Source: Monomorium pharaonis (lineage: Eukaryota > Arthropoda > Insecta > Hymenoptera > Formicidae). Taken from it: 64,000 bases of DNA. Every line of letters starts with the position of its first letter. The first letter of the stretch is position 1. The position numbers and the translations under genes were made by a program. The notes below the pieces were generated by a model that worked only from the letters and a program-made list of their open reading frames with translations, was not told the DNA's origin and made no database searches. The DNA lies in NCBI RefSeq assembly GCF_013373865.1, contig NC_050470.1, forward strand, positions 29,619,585 through 29,683,584, given 5' to 3'. This document shows positions 11,801 through 23,600 of the stretch, piece by piece.

Positions 11801-12076
11801 CGATTGCTCACAGTCATTAACCCCTTGACTCTCAACGTCGTGCACATCGTTTGATGAGCCGCAATTTAGCACGCAAACGCGTCGTCGCGCACGAATGTAT
11901 CGCGAGATTTAAAAGAAAAAAAAAAAAAAAAAAGGTTACCCCGAAAAATTTATCAGCTCCCCTGAAATCGACTATCTTACGCAAAGGGGGAAACCTGCGG
12001 CAGCAGCGGCGTACTGGTGAATCCTCCTACGGTAAAGTTCGGCGGTGGAACTCCGTTCGTTCTCCGTCATTCTCAT
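8540..12076 (-). CDS. Tret1: Facilitated trehalose/sugar transporter, Tret1-like (MFS sugar porter), 6 exons, 472 aa
   Basis: A plasma-membrane sugar porter of the major facilitator superfamily. The Tret1-type family moves trehalose or glucose down its gradient between haemolymph and tissues; the substrate here is inferred from the family. Coding exons, 5' to 3' on the minus strand, are 12076-11995, 11466-11113, 10371-10115, 9715-9464, 9347-9176 and 8841-8540. They sum to 1419 nt (472 codons plus TGA). Every intron has GT-AG ends and the phases agree. Visible motifs: QY plus an Ala run, then GLGW at 39-42; DRIGRK 82-87; GR 117-118; EISEKHIRG 138-146; PESP 194-197; QQFSGINAIIFY 266-277; LGRK 316-319; GPIPW 373-377; VETKGKT 443-449 (usually PETKG). 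Twelve hydrophobic segments fit a 12-helix porter, and the length is normal for the family. The start is one of two close ATGs, the first right after an in-frame TAA. No break is seen. A different hexose as substrate is possible. Confidence 0.92.
9176..9347 (-). CDS. Tret1: Tret1-like exon 5 (helices 9-10)
   Basis: Encodes residues 316 to the split Gly-373. The acceptor is CGCAG|CTG and the donor GCTG|GTTAGT. It begins LGRK, completing the D-K-LGRK motif between helices 8 and 9, continues through a Met-rich helix 9 (LMMMCVCLAALAGFFVL), and enters helix 10 (CIYILFFCFGAG). The frame runs into a stop inside the intron just after the donor, which fixes the exon end. Confidence 0.92.
9464..9715 (-). 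CDS. Tret1: Tret1-like exon 4 (helices 7-8)
   Basis: Encodes residues 232-315, phase 0 at both ends. The acceptor is GAAACAG|GAA, with a weak pyrimidine tract, and the donor AAG|GTTATA. It holds the loop end, helix 7 with QQFSGINAIIFY (266-277), which contributes to sugar binding in this family, and helix 8 up to LLTDK. Confidence 0.93.
10115..10371 (-). CDS. Tret1: Tret1-like exon 3 (helices 5-6 and central loop)
   Basis: Encodes residues 147-231. The acceptor is GTAACAG|GG and the donor AAG|GTTGGT. It gives TTGVFFQLLLVLGI (helix 5), helix 6, the PESPLFYL signature (194-201) and the start of the cytoplasmic loop between the two halves, with acidic and basic residues (KNKEEDARKSMRFFRG). Confidence 0.93.
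10690..10960. repeat. Cluster of degenerate AATATTG motifs in intron 2
   Basis: Within about 270 bp of the second transporter intron, AATATT with flanking C or G recurs about ten times (for example CCAATATTGG, TTCAATATTGA, TAATATTGGACTAA, CTAATATTGACC). Spacing is irregular, so it is not a simple tandem repeat. It may be a decayed tandem or a palindrome-rich AT island. Confidence 0.55.
11113..11466 (-). CDS. Tret1: Tret1-like exon 2 (helices 1-4)
   Basis: Encodes residues 28-146. The acceptor is a pyrimidine-rich tract ending GCGAG|CA and the donor is AGAG|GTAACA. Content: the end of helix 1 (GLGWSAP, 39-45), helix 2 with FPIGAALG, the loop motif DRIGRK that sugar porters carry between helices 2 and 3, helix 3, helix 4 starting at GR (117-118), and AEISEKHIRG before helix 5. 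These are diagnostic for the family. Confidence 0.93.
11995..12076 (-). CDS. Tret1: Tret1-like exon 1 (N-terminus)
   Basis: A short first coding exon of 27 codons plus one base, ending GCAG|GTTTCC. It starts TAA-ATG-AGA-ATG-ACG, so the frame cannot extend upstream. Met-3 has the better initiation context, with A at -3. It encodes a polar N-terminus (residues 1-21, including RRRIHQY) and then a run of alanines that opens helix 1. It joins exon 2 in phase 1 (G|CA). The 528-bp intron 1 follows. No homology search was possible; support is the in-frame stop, the splice consensus, the exact phase match and the family-like basic-QY-small-residue pattern before helix 1. Confidence 0.72.
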
Positions 12077-12779
12077 TTAGCGATTTGTCGGGACGGTTAA
12101 ACGACGATTTTCGGCATACCATCGAGAGAAACGACTGCGCCCTCCTTCGCCTCGCTTCGTTAGCGATATTCATTCTTCTTTAATGTCCCCCGCTATATTC
12201 ATTCTAATAAAAGAAAGATATATGACGGTTCCATTATTACCGTTTTCATAACGGCGTGATTCTACGGCACTAATGTAGAGTCAAATCGCGTGTACGTTAA
12301 ACGTAAACATGTTTTTATTGTATAACATTACCGCGGAAAAACAATAAAAAATTTGTCATGCATACAACCCAGAAACTATCACGCAGCTCCCTCAATTCAC
12401 TGTGTTCATTTCTAATCTAATGATCAAGTCACGCATGCAGTGCATCATTATCCCAACGTTGCAGTTAGACGCATTGCACAATAGAGAGCATGAGGAATGG
12501 AAAATCGGCTAATCGTAAACCAGTCGTAAGGCGCTCGTGACCCAGTATATATGTCGAGAAGCCTTTTCCATTCTCTTCATTTTTCATCCTTCCTCGCCGT
12601 TCCGTACAAATTCTATTCAAGCGGAATTTCGAGACCTTTTATACGGTCGGTTTTATAAGATTGCTGTGGATTACTCCGAATTGGCGTCATAATACGCGTG
12701 ATTGCCAAATGATCATTTCACGCGGTGAAATTTTCGCTTCTAATCGCTATTCTGTTCTCTCGCTCACTTTTCTACGCGG

Positions 12780-12890
12780 TACATTAAAAATAATTATAAA
12801 TATTATAACAAATAATATTGTAACAAATAAATTGTAAATAATATTATAAATAACATTATAATTTATAAATAATATTATAAGAAAAAGTTA
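12780..12890. repeat. AT-rich low-complexity patch
   Basis: Imperfect repetition of AATATTATAA, TAACAAATAA and similar words over about 110 bp. No coding potential. Confidence 0.7.
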
Positions 12891-15198
12891 GAAGTGAAAT
12901 AATCAACGGTTATCAAAAATAAAAGGTAAGATTCAAGAAAATTACAGAACCAGCCTCTCGGTCGGACGTCAATTTCGGACATTCTGTCGCCGAGAGATCC
13001 CTTTGAACCAGAACTAAGTAAATAACCGTCTTTGTGTCGCGCACATGCAAGACGAGCGTTAATGGCGAAACGACATAACGGACACGCTAATTACAGCGCC
13101 GTGTTCCCGCGGGCTCGCAAGCAAGTGTCAGACGATCCTAAACTACCAAAGGACACGATCGACGAAGCGAGCGTATTTTCGTGCTCCAATAAACTTGGCG
13201 AGTCTCTCTCGCGTACTGTACAGAGCGACGGAGGTAAATGGGGATAACGTCCCTTCCTTACGCCCGGTTACTTCGGCTAACGACATTCAAATTCCATTAA
13301 GGCTCTGCGCGATGTGCGCCTGACAACTTTCGGATTGCAGATCGACTCCTCGGAGAAGCGAAGAGGAGTCAGTCTCCTCCGGCCTAAAACGGTAGGTCGA
13401 TAGGGACAAGAGCGGAAACGAGACGTTTATTTGTCACGTGACGGCGCACGACACTGCGTGGCAGTCATCTGTATTGTACATGTATGTATGTGTCTCGTAC
13501 TGAATTTAAAAATTTAAAAACACATCCTCTTGCACGGATAGATTACTAATGAGAGACACCACGAGCGTGTCATCGTAACATATCAAACGCGCAGTTTCAA
13601 TACGTAACGTAATTAAAGCCGCGGCAACGTCCATTTACCAGATATTCGATTAACACGTTCAATGACCGTGACGACGGTCATCGATAAATGGCACTGCGAT
13701 ATGTATATCGATACGCGTTTTCCCTGATACGCAATGTGCACTGCAAATTATATACGCGTCAATAGAAAACATATTAAACAAGATAACGAGTGTATTTGCG
13801 ACGTGTAAGGCAACGTTTGCTTATCGCGGGATTTAAATACGCGTAACCCGTAATTAAAGTTTCACAAACATACATCCGCGAAATCAACTTTGTTCTCGAA
13901 ATAGAATAAATCTATAAGTGCAGATATAGAGCTTCCATCGATTTGTTGTTCCGCGTAATGCATGTGTGATTACGTAAAAGAGTACGTCAATGTTGTTCCA
14001 CCAATAGCACTCTAATAATAGTAAAAAAAAAAAATTAAACTGCGTAGATATCAATCTCACGGAATGAAACGTTATGCTCATACGAAATTCGATTTGCAGT
14101 CAAGGTTGCCGTGTTATTCCTGCAAACTCTTCAATTGCGATGATCATTTACATATGTCTTCGATTAATTAAATTACCGCACGTCAATAGGCACTACATAA
14201 TCTACATTGTTACATTCAGTGATTGTTTGACAAATGACTGCGTTTAAATGGAGAATGATTGGTAAATACGTTACATAACGCGTATGTCTTAATGAGCAAA
14301 TGAGATTGTTTTTCTACATTTCAGTATCCTAACGACATTTGCTACTACGGTTTTTGCTCACGTCAATTTGTATGAAAATTAGACAGATGTTCGAAATCAA
14401 GTCCGGCTAAGTAATCCTATTTCTGCGAACGACAACCGGCGAAGAGAATTAGACTGATAACCCATAACGATAAAAGAACCTCGTCGTCGTGTATGTATGA
14501 ATCTTGATCGGCTGTGGCTCGAATATAACGAACGCGAGGAAGAAAAAAAAACGCACGATGTCTCCAAATGGAATTCCCCTAACGTGAAACGATAAGAGCC
14601 GTCGCAATATGTGCCTGGAGAAAAATTCTCCGTAACTCGAGAGCATATTGTTCCCCCGACGTATGAAGAATTCACCCCGTTACTGCCCGCCGCCCTCGTG
14701 AATTTATCTATAATAGAGCAATAGTCGTTCAAAAACCCATGCAGTCACTTTTCTTACTGCTTCCCAAGCAGTCTAAAGGACAGAGAACCTCCTATCTAAG
14801 GAAAAACGTCGCATTTTCATAAATCGCCGCGTGCCATCACGCGAAGTTGCACCTGAACCTAGTCTTACCCGGGACGTTCGGATTATTCTGTAATAACTTG
14901 CATCAAATCGTCGCGCGTCGCTGTATTTTAATGATACAGCAAGTAATAAGCAATAAATCATATGCCGTGAGGCCTAACTGGTCATTGAAATTGGCCTTCG
15001 CAAGTGCGACAAGTCGCAATCACAGCCGACGATTAAAATTCTCCAAATTGCGGCGGACAATTTCGCTTAATCGCGCGAGGAGCATTTTGCGCGGACGATG
15101 TAATAATTGTCTTCCGGCATCGCGTGCCGGGCGGCTTTTTGCGTACAGACCAAGTGCGGAGAGGATGACTCTCGAGCAAGTCGCGCGCTCTCTCGAAG

Positions 15199-15320
<122 letters not shown>

Positions 15321-17125
15321 TTCCCGGGTCCTCTTCTCTCACCGTGAGAAAAGCTCATTTGCATATAAATATAAGTAAAAAGTGCATTTGCATTTAAATG
15401 TGCGACCCCGAGGCCGCGGTACTCCCGCTTTCGCTGACTTCGACGTCGTACGTTCGATCGAAAGTTAACGGTGGATAAACCGCATAGATATAACAACACA
15501 CGAAAAGTTTAATAAAGGTCTCAGGAAAATGAAAATTAATGACTCTATCAGTTTTCCGAAACAATTACTTCTCGTCGAAATGCCAATATCATAAGAGGGA
15601 ACAAATATCGTTTGACTATTCGAAGTTATGCGAATAATATTTTTGCATATATCCTTTCCCGTTTACAAGCCCAAATTTTAAAAATCATAATATATATTCA
15701 TAAAGAAAGTAATAGACAAGTAATTGCATCGCGCCGGCTGAATAAATTGTCACTGCATATATGCCGTAGTTAACGTCGGACAATTGAAAAGATTATCAAT
15801 AATAATCGCCTAAAATCGAATCCAAATCAGGTAAGCCGGAACGGAAAAAAAGAGACTGGACAACTAGCTTCAATGAATGCCAACGGCACCGCCAATACAA
15901 TGACATCATCCGCGCTTATTGAAGCAAGTTGTTCATCCGTTCATTCATTATCTGTTTAATTTATTTATTTCATTACTCAATAGATTTTACTAATTTGTCT
16001 ATTTGTGTCTGTTTGTGCACGCTCGCTCGATCTGAATCCAGCTTTCAAAATTCAACAATTGTAAATAATTGCATTATAAATTTCTCTCTCTTTCGAGAGG
16101 CGCAAAGAATTATACGATATACGAGTCGTGGCAGGTTGCGGATAAAACGAGCACGTGTCGGTGTTAACCACGAAGTCGGTCGGCAAGTTCCTGAAAGCGG
16201 ATTTCCCTGCAGCCATAGAGCTACTACAGTCACCTCCACCTGCCTGGAGGAAAGAACAGGTCGGTAGCCACAGCGATTGCTATGCAGTTGCGCGAATCGA
16301 GAAGCTGTAAGACGAGAAACGTTTAACCGCAAGTTGTAAAGTATGAAATAGCCCGCCGGCGCGAGAGGCGCGATAACGCTTCAATTAGCTGCGAGTGCAA
16401 TTCGATCGGCAGCACTCTGCGGCGGCGGAATGCGAGAAGTACCTAAGTCGTGGCCTAAGAAGACCTCGACCTCTCGTTCGAACCGTTACGCGCGGCCGTG
16501 AGTAATTAGTCCGGCAAATTAGCGAGCGGCGGGCACTTACTTACACCTCGATTCCCCGTCGGGGAAATTTACGAAGGTACCCGCGGCGTAAATAGAATCC
16601 GCGAATTATCGCTAGTGAAAATAGTGCACAAAGTGTCGGGGTTTATAAATAACAGAAGTCCATTTACGGCGGGCAAAAACTCAATACGGAACACGCGAGG
16701 CATCCCGTCGGAATCAATTATCGCGTTATCTCAGCCGAAGCAACTTTGAAAACATGCGATAATCCGCGTGTGTTCGATGATCCGCGGCGCCAACCGCGTC
16801 ACGAAAGGCTCAACCGAGAATAATAATTAAACGCAATCGCGCGTACGTGTGCGTTAATGAGGCCTCTCGGAAAGAAGCAAGCGCATTTAATGATCAGATC
16901 TCTCTCCCCCTCTTTTTCTCTCTCAGATCTCCCTCGCTCATCGGTTTCTAGCGAGCATATGCGACTTCTAACCGACTTACATAAGCGGCTGACTCGCTCA
17001 GCTACCTTGAAGTCGGTCGTTGTCGCCGACTCCCGCTACAACATCGACGTATAAGTCGAAGGTTTGCAAACTCTCGCGGGTTGCTAATCGTAGCGTTTGC
17101 GACGCTTGCGATACGCGAGTGCAGA

Positions 17126-17618
17126 TTAAGAACTGGAATTATTTACCGAATTGAATTCATTTCGCGCAATAGGACGCAATAGGATTTTTTTCAGCAGGTA
17201 ACCGGCCTGCTCTTTCCCCTCTAGTCTTTCGCTTATTGGGGAATATAATTTTGCATATTTGAACACGTTGCGTACAATCGAAACACGTTTTTGCGTCTGT
17301 CGCAAGCAAGTCAAACTTGCTCGACACGTCGAGATCTTGATATTAAAATTTCGATCGGCATTCCGACGTTGACCGGTACTGTATAACTCGCTGTGATCAC
17401 TGAACCAGTACTTGAATGCGAATTAAAATCTTAAATTGTTGCGACGTTAAAATCGCCATAGTCCGTTTGATCAGCAATTTATTTCTTTAGTGTAAGTGTG
17501 AATGACCGAGATGCGAAAATGTCAAGGAACTAAAGAATGTACTTAATACATGTACTTACATTCCGTTCATACCGCTCACATAAGTTTTCTAGTTGCACAA
17601 GCAAAGATGTTTCCTTAC
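17126..17618 (-). CDS. Candidate 3' end of an unidentified gene, two exons
   Basis: I do not recognise this. Exon 17618-17560 (59 nt) follows a strong acceptor (a long pyrimidine run, then TTTGCAG) and ends at CGGAAT|GTAAGTAC. With two leading bases its only open frame reads KETSLLVQLENLCERYERN. A 263-nt intron with GT-AG ends could join it, phase 0, to 17296-17126 (acceptor GCGACAG), which reads TQKRVSIVRNV and ends NSVNNSSS plus TAA. The peptide is helical and charged with no signature. No first exon is established. The exon itself begins GTAAGG, so the acceptor could instead be a recursive splice site. A chance occurrence cannot be excluded. Confidence 0.28.
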
Positions 17619-20600
17619 CTGCAAATAAAAGAAACAAAAATGTTAGTGATAAAAGTAACGCAAAAGAACGTGATTGCTGCAGAATTTAATTCACAGATTC
17701 ATATAGCCCATAAATTCACTGTATAATAATTAATGCGTGTTACGTAAATATATATAAAATTGAATAAATTATCTCTTTACAAATATAATTTGTGAATATT
17801 GCTTTCGAAGAAAACACGTCCAAAACAAAACTATACAAAATATGTAATAAATGCAATAAAGCTAGGTAATATTAAATTCAATTCTTATGGTTGATTTGCT
17901 TTTCACAACTGAGTGAACATTTCAGAATTCAAAAATAAAATGCGCATTGGTATGTTCCGTTTATCAGAGCAGAAACTTGTACAATCGATCACGGCAAGTG
18001 GACAAAAAGAGAGCTATGTTCGCAAACGATTACGAATAATTCCGATTCAAGATGAACAAATCAAGAAAGACTGCAATTTATCCGCTTGTCATGATAAAAT
18101 AATGTTACACATGGCATAACGTAAATAATATGAGTACTATGCAGATAAGTTTAGTTTCAAATTGTAAGTCTAATAAATAGTTAATTCTAAGAAATTTAAA
18201 TGATTGTAAATTTCTTACATGTTCCATTTAAATCGCGTGTGTCTGATATACACGGCGAACGGTATCTTTGCGACTAGTATCTTTGATATTCAAAGTTACA
18301 AAGAGAAAAGTTTATTCAGATTGCAAATATTTTCTCTGTACGGAATAGCGTCTGCTTCGCATTGCTTTGATGGCTCTGTCGTTTCAACTCAGCGATCATA
18401 AGAACCAACAAATTTCAAAGGTTTTATGTATTTATAAGTTAAAATACCACATGTACAATAAAAATTATGTTTACAATATTTATTGCGGAAAGAATATTTA
18501 AAACAAAATCGCAAGTTACGAGTGCATTAATGCTCACTATTGACTATTATTACTTCATCTAAAAAAAATATTAATATTCAGTATATAAGAGATAAGAGTT
18601 TTATAAAATCAGAAAATGGAGATACTTTTCAGGACATAAAATTACGTGTTCTCTTAGAGAAAAGGATCCGACATCTGTTACTTAAAGAATCCGTAAATAA
18701 AATTTTCTCTTAATTTCATAAAAATGTCAAAAAGTAAAAAAATCCTTTGTAAGAATAATCCCTGCGAATCGAGATTTATTCGAGTTCGTAAACTCTCCCG
18801 ACAGGCTATGGCGTAAATCTCGAGTTAAAAAAAAAACGCCGAATTGAAAGGTACTAAGTCGCTTTTGCGAATTGTCAAAGAGTGTTCGGGCGTATTAATC
18901 GATCGATCATTCAAGCCTCCCCTTTTTCCCCGAGCTCCGTTGTACCAGGTAGAACGATCCTGTTTGATATTCTTTGTAACACCTGTCCCCGTTAGGGATC
19001 TGCCCTTCTTTCAAAAGAAAGCGTTGTCACTGACCCGTGCAGCCATCTGTTCTTCGACCAACGAATAGAGTAACTTTTAATTACTGCGTTCCCGATCACA
19101 ACATAGGGCGTCGAGCCGGTTTTTTCCCTTAAACCTCCTGCACTGGGCACAGGGGATTATATGCTGCCTTTTACCTTCGTAATCGTTACATCATCTCGCT
19201 ATGATTATCACGAAAGCACGAACGGGCTTGGTCGCAGCGCTAATTGCAATTAACTAAATTATTTTCTATTATACCAGTCACTTTAAAAATTTTGTAATAA
19301 TTGAAAAGATATAAAATTTACATAATTGTCAATATTAAAAAAAAATAATAAATATTGTTTAACAGCATTATTAGGAAATTGCTAAAAACTGTTAGTAAAA
19401 TTTTACTTTATTCCTGAAAATTCCTCAACAGTAAAACGAAGAATGTTCCAACATTGTAATTTTCCCGATATTCAAATCCCCGATCGCCATAGAATATTTC
19501 AAGGGATACGTTCCTCTCGCTTCAAAGGCAGGGGATGAACGAATATTAAATGTCCAAGGACGAATCGTGAGAGCCATTAGCTTCATTTTAAGACGATCTT
19601 AGTGATTCTCCACGTACAAGGAACGATGAGAAATCAAAAAAGGCAAGAACGACACGGAAAATCATCCTCGCATAATCCGTCAGAAAGGCGCGGAAGCGAG
19701 AGCAGGAGATCTCGTTTCCGGTCGAGTATTTTTTTTCTCCTTTGTTCTGTGCTTTGGAGACGAACGCCACGAGGATGCCGGAAGTACCGAGTGCAGATTT
19801 TCGACAGAAGCATCCAAAGGTGCGGAAATGGGGAGCGCAAAGAAGCGGTATAAAAGAAGGGAAACGAAAATAACGGAAGAGGCGAAAACGAAGACGCCTC
19901 GTGAGACAGCTGTCGGAGTATTTTGCGAGTTTGGCTTCCAGGCAGGAAGGGTTTGGAGGAAAGAACTAAAAAAAAAGGTCGTTTCCATCAATATTTTCTC
20001 TAAATATTTCTATCGTTTCTCTTCTAGATTTCACACAACACATATTGTGATTTAATACATTAAAAATCCGGTATATTTAATTTACTACATTTCCTTCCGT
20101 ACACATTTCGTAAATCAAAACGATAGAAATAAATATCTCAATGTCTCCTGAAATAATAGTCTTTCTCAAGTTTTTTGTAAACAATACAGAAAGATATTCA
20201 GCATGTTTTCATAACTTGAAAAAGTTTTAAAGCAAGAATGAAATCAGTCTCATTTTTCCATGCGAGATACATCAGCCGGTACGATGTGTACATGTGTTGG
20301 CAAATCCGTTTCCTCGTCCTGCCAACCTTGCTCCCCATTTTTGCTTCCATCTACGTTGTCTCCCCTTATCTTTCCTGTTCGATCGCTTCGCGTTGACTCT
20401 CGAGTTTTCATCCTCGCGTGCCACAAGGTACATTAGTGATCCTTCGATCGTCCAGGGACCACGCTGCTTTCCCCGTGCCTTTCCAATTTCACGAAACGAA
20501 GGGACTCGCTCGACGGTACAGGAGAAGCATTTCCCCGAGTCCCACCAGGAACTCGTTTCGAATTACTTTTCGAAGGGAGAAGAAAGGCGAACATTCGGGG

Positions 20601-23600
20601 GTCCTGGACCGAAGGAAAGCGAGGGGGTATCCTCTTCTCTCCAAAATTTGCATAGCCCTGTTTTTTCGCTATAAAGATTCATAAAAAACAGCCGCCGCCG
20701 ATTTAAAAGTGGAATATTATCGATGCGACTTTGGCGCAATTTAAAATCACGCGCTAAAGGTACTCGACGTGTCGAGGACTACTTGATTATTCTCCCGTCA
20801 GACACAAGGAATATTTATCTCCTATCACGCGCGACGTGATATTGATAATATAAAATATTGCGTACACCGTACTTGCTATCAAGTGTCAAGTTTACAGAAA
20901 AAAACTTTTCTTGCAAATGATACACGTTATTTAATAAATTCCAAATAAAAAATTATTTATCGACTTAACATATATCTTCGTACATATTATTTTCGTACAT
21001 AAATTATCCAATCCATTCTGTTAATTATTAACGCTCTATTATTTATTTTAAAAAACAGAATTTTCAATCGATCAATAAGTCAGAATTTACATTGTAGATC
21101 CGCACATTATTTCACGACGTTTTCTTTCCTTAATATTTCCTTTTGCAGTACCATGATAAAAGAGAAGTCTCTAATAAAATTCTGTTCAAAGTAAGATAAC
21201 ACCGACCTCGAAAATAATTTGATCGTACACGTATATCTGAAATAATCAGTGACGTTTCGTCGGAATAGCTTTATTCAACGGGATTCCAAGCCGGAGAAAC
21301 AACAGGAGCATTTGGAGAACAAAGAGCATGAACGGCCGCGGATAAGGGAGTTAGAAACGGGACGACGACTGTCGGGGAAGTTTCGCAGTTCCCAAAGTGA
21401 ATGGAGAGAAGCGAGAGTTCTCTTTCAATCGCGTCTCTGATCGGTTTCGAGTCCTCTCTGTCGTGCTCGTCGTTGATGCGAGTCTACTCCTCGTCTCGGT
21501 ACAGACGACTCTCGAGAAAACTTTGCTATTAATCGAATACCTGTTTGTACGATGCTTCTCTCTTTCATCTATACCATCGTCCGTTGCAATAGATTGCACG
21601 AAAGTGAAATTACAGAGAGTATTCCAAAATATAGTTAGTTTAATATTAAAAAAAACCGCACTTTATACACATTAATAAAATGAATATTTTATAATGAAAC
21701 TTACAATATTTTAATTTAAAAATTTAACGCTAAAAATTTAAAGAAAACAATGTTTCATATTGCATAACGGATCTAATAAATAAATTACTTATCGCATACA
21801 ATAAAATGACTAGTTAAAAAGAGCAATCAAAAAATCATCTGTCAATTCTGATAAAGGTTTGCGTTTGCATTATCTCATTGTAAACTGTATAATTGAAATT
21901 GCATTTTCATAAAAACAAATTTCAATCGAACCTTTAACGAACGTAATGTGTACTCACGTTATATGTAATACATAACAATTATTAAATAACGAAAGATAAA
22001 TAATTTTCAAATAACGTTTATAATTTGTATCATTTTGAGAATCGCGTTGACTTCGATTCTTTCTCATCCAAAAGGGCGCAATTGTGCCAGGAGAAGACAG
22101 AGAGAGAGAGATATAGCCATCGATACCACACCACTTTCATTCCTCGAGGACAAAGGAGCGTCCCGTGAAGGGAGGATTATGACCGATGAAATACCGCATT
22201 AAGGGTCCGGGTACACTCCCGATCCTAGAAACGAGCGCACCTGCCACTCGTCCGTCCTCAATCCGGGACTCTTTTGGCTCCTGAACGCCAGGCGAAATGG
22301 GATTGTTTCTCTCGTACTCTTATTTCGCCCGTCTCTTCACCTCTCCCCTACCTCGCGACACGCATTGGTCACGAATTTCATCTCTCGGGAGAGTAGACAA
22401 GCGTATCCGATAGCCGCTTATTGGATTTAGCAAGAAAGTAGTATTTCCCTTCGCCGCACGATGACGCGTAGGGGTGGATTCTTCGTTAAGAAGATTACCA
22501 CGACAGATAGCGGCGGAACGGTGGACCGAACCGTTCGATGGACGTTAATGTGCATTAGAAATGAACATCAAATCAAATGCACAATTTAATTAAGTAATAT
22601 CAAACGCGGGAGAGCGAGGGTTCCAATCGAAATAATTTAACCGCGCGAGATCAAAGCGAGTAAAAGTTTCCATTGGGAATATATGTACATTATATATGCA
22701 CGTTTTATTGCTATAAATTGAAATTATTCATTTAATTTTCTTGGTAGCACACAAATGTATAAACTATTTTGTAAAAAATTATCTCGATCCCTATATGTTA
22801 TATTGCAATTAAGAGATATCTCTTTTCTTATACCGAAGGTGTTTGTGTCAAAACGAATTATACCAGCTGTTTTTATTTTTCTGCGTTATAATGCTTTATC
22901 ATCTTTAAATATACTGTTATTTTACTTTTAAAAAATCGGGAATACACACATCGATTATATTATAGTTTTGACTGCCTTTGTTCCTGCGGCACGTGTCCCA
23001 TTGTCGTCAACAACAAAAAGACCAGCTGCATCCTCAAAATACTAGGGTAACAAAATACTGCACCCAGAGTTGCAATACATTAACAGGATGAAAAAGCGAA
23101 TGGATTATCACAAAATTATTCTTGTATATTACAGAACATAATATTTTCACAATGGGATAACGCATATCTCTGACACAATAGAAACAATAATTACAACAGA
23201 AAGTTATTAGGGTGCAAAACGAAATAATTATAATACATAAAATATAGCATATATACTATATGAAATGGTATAAAACAATAATAGATATCATAAATAATAA
23301 AATACAAACGCAATGTAAATTAATTTAAAATCGATTTTCTAGATACATGTTTAGAATAAATTAATTTAAAAAAAAATTTATCGTTTCTTAACGTATTTAA
23401 ATTTCCACATTTACTACTAATAATATACCAGAAATTAATACTAATAAACATATCAAAATTATAAAAAAAAAAGTAATAAATTTGCATAAAGATCATAATT
23501 CATTCAGTATATATTTCATACCTCTTGCTTATTTAAACGCAAAAATATGACCATAAACAATAATCAAGTTTAATATTACAATTATACTTCGGCAAAAAAT

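Noticed and set aside
16545..16700. Minus-strand first exon with donor GTAAGTAAG
   Set aside because: The donor is strong, but the adjoining frames have stops or lack a start and no acceptor-bounded partner was found.
18632..18715. Plus-strand exon after ACTTTTCAG
   Set aside because: Only 26 open codons follow and no upstream donor partner is visible; expected by chance.
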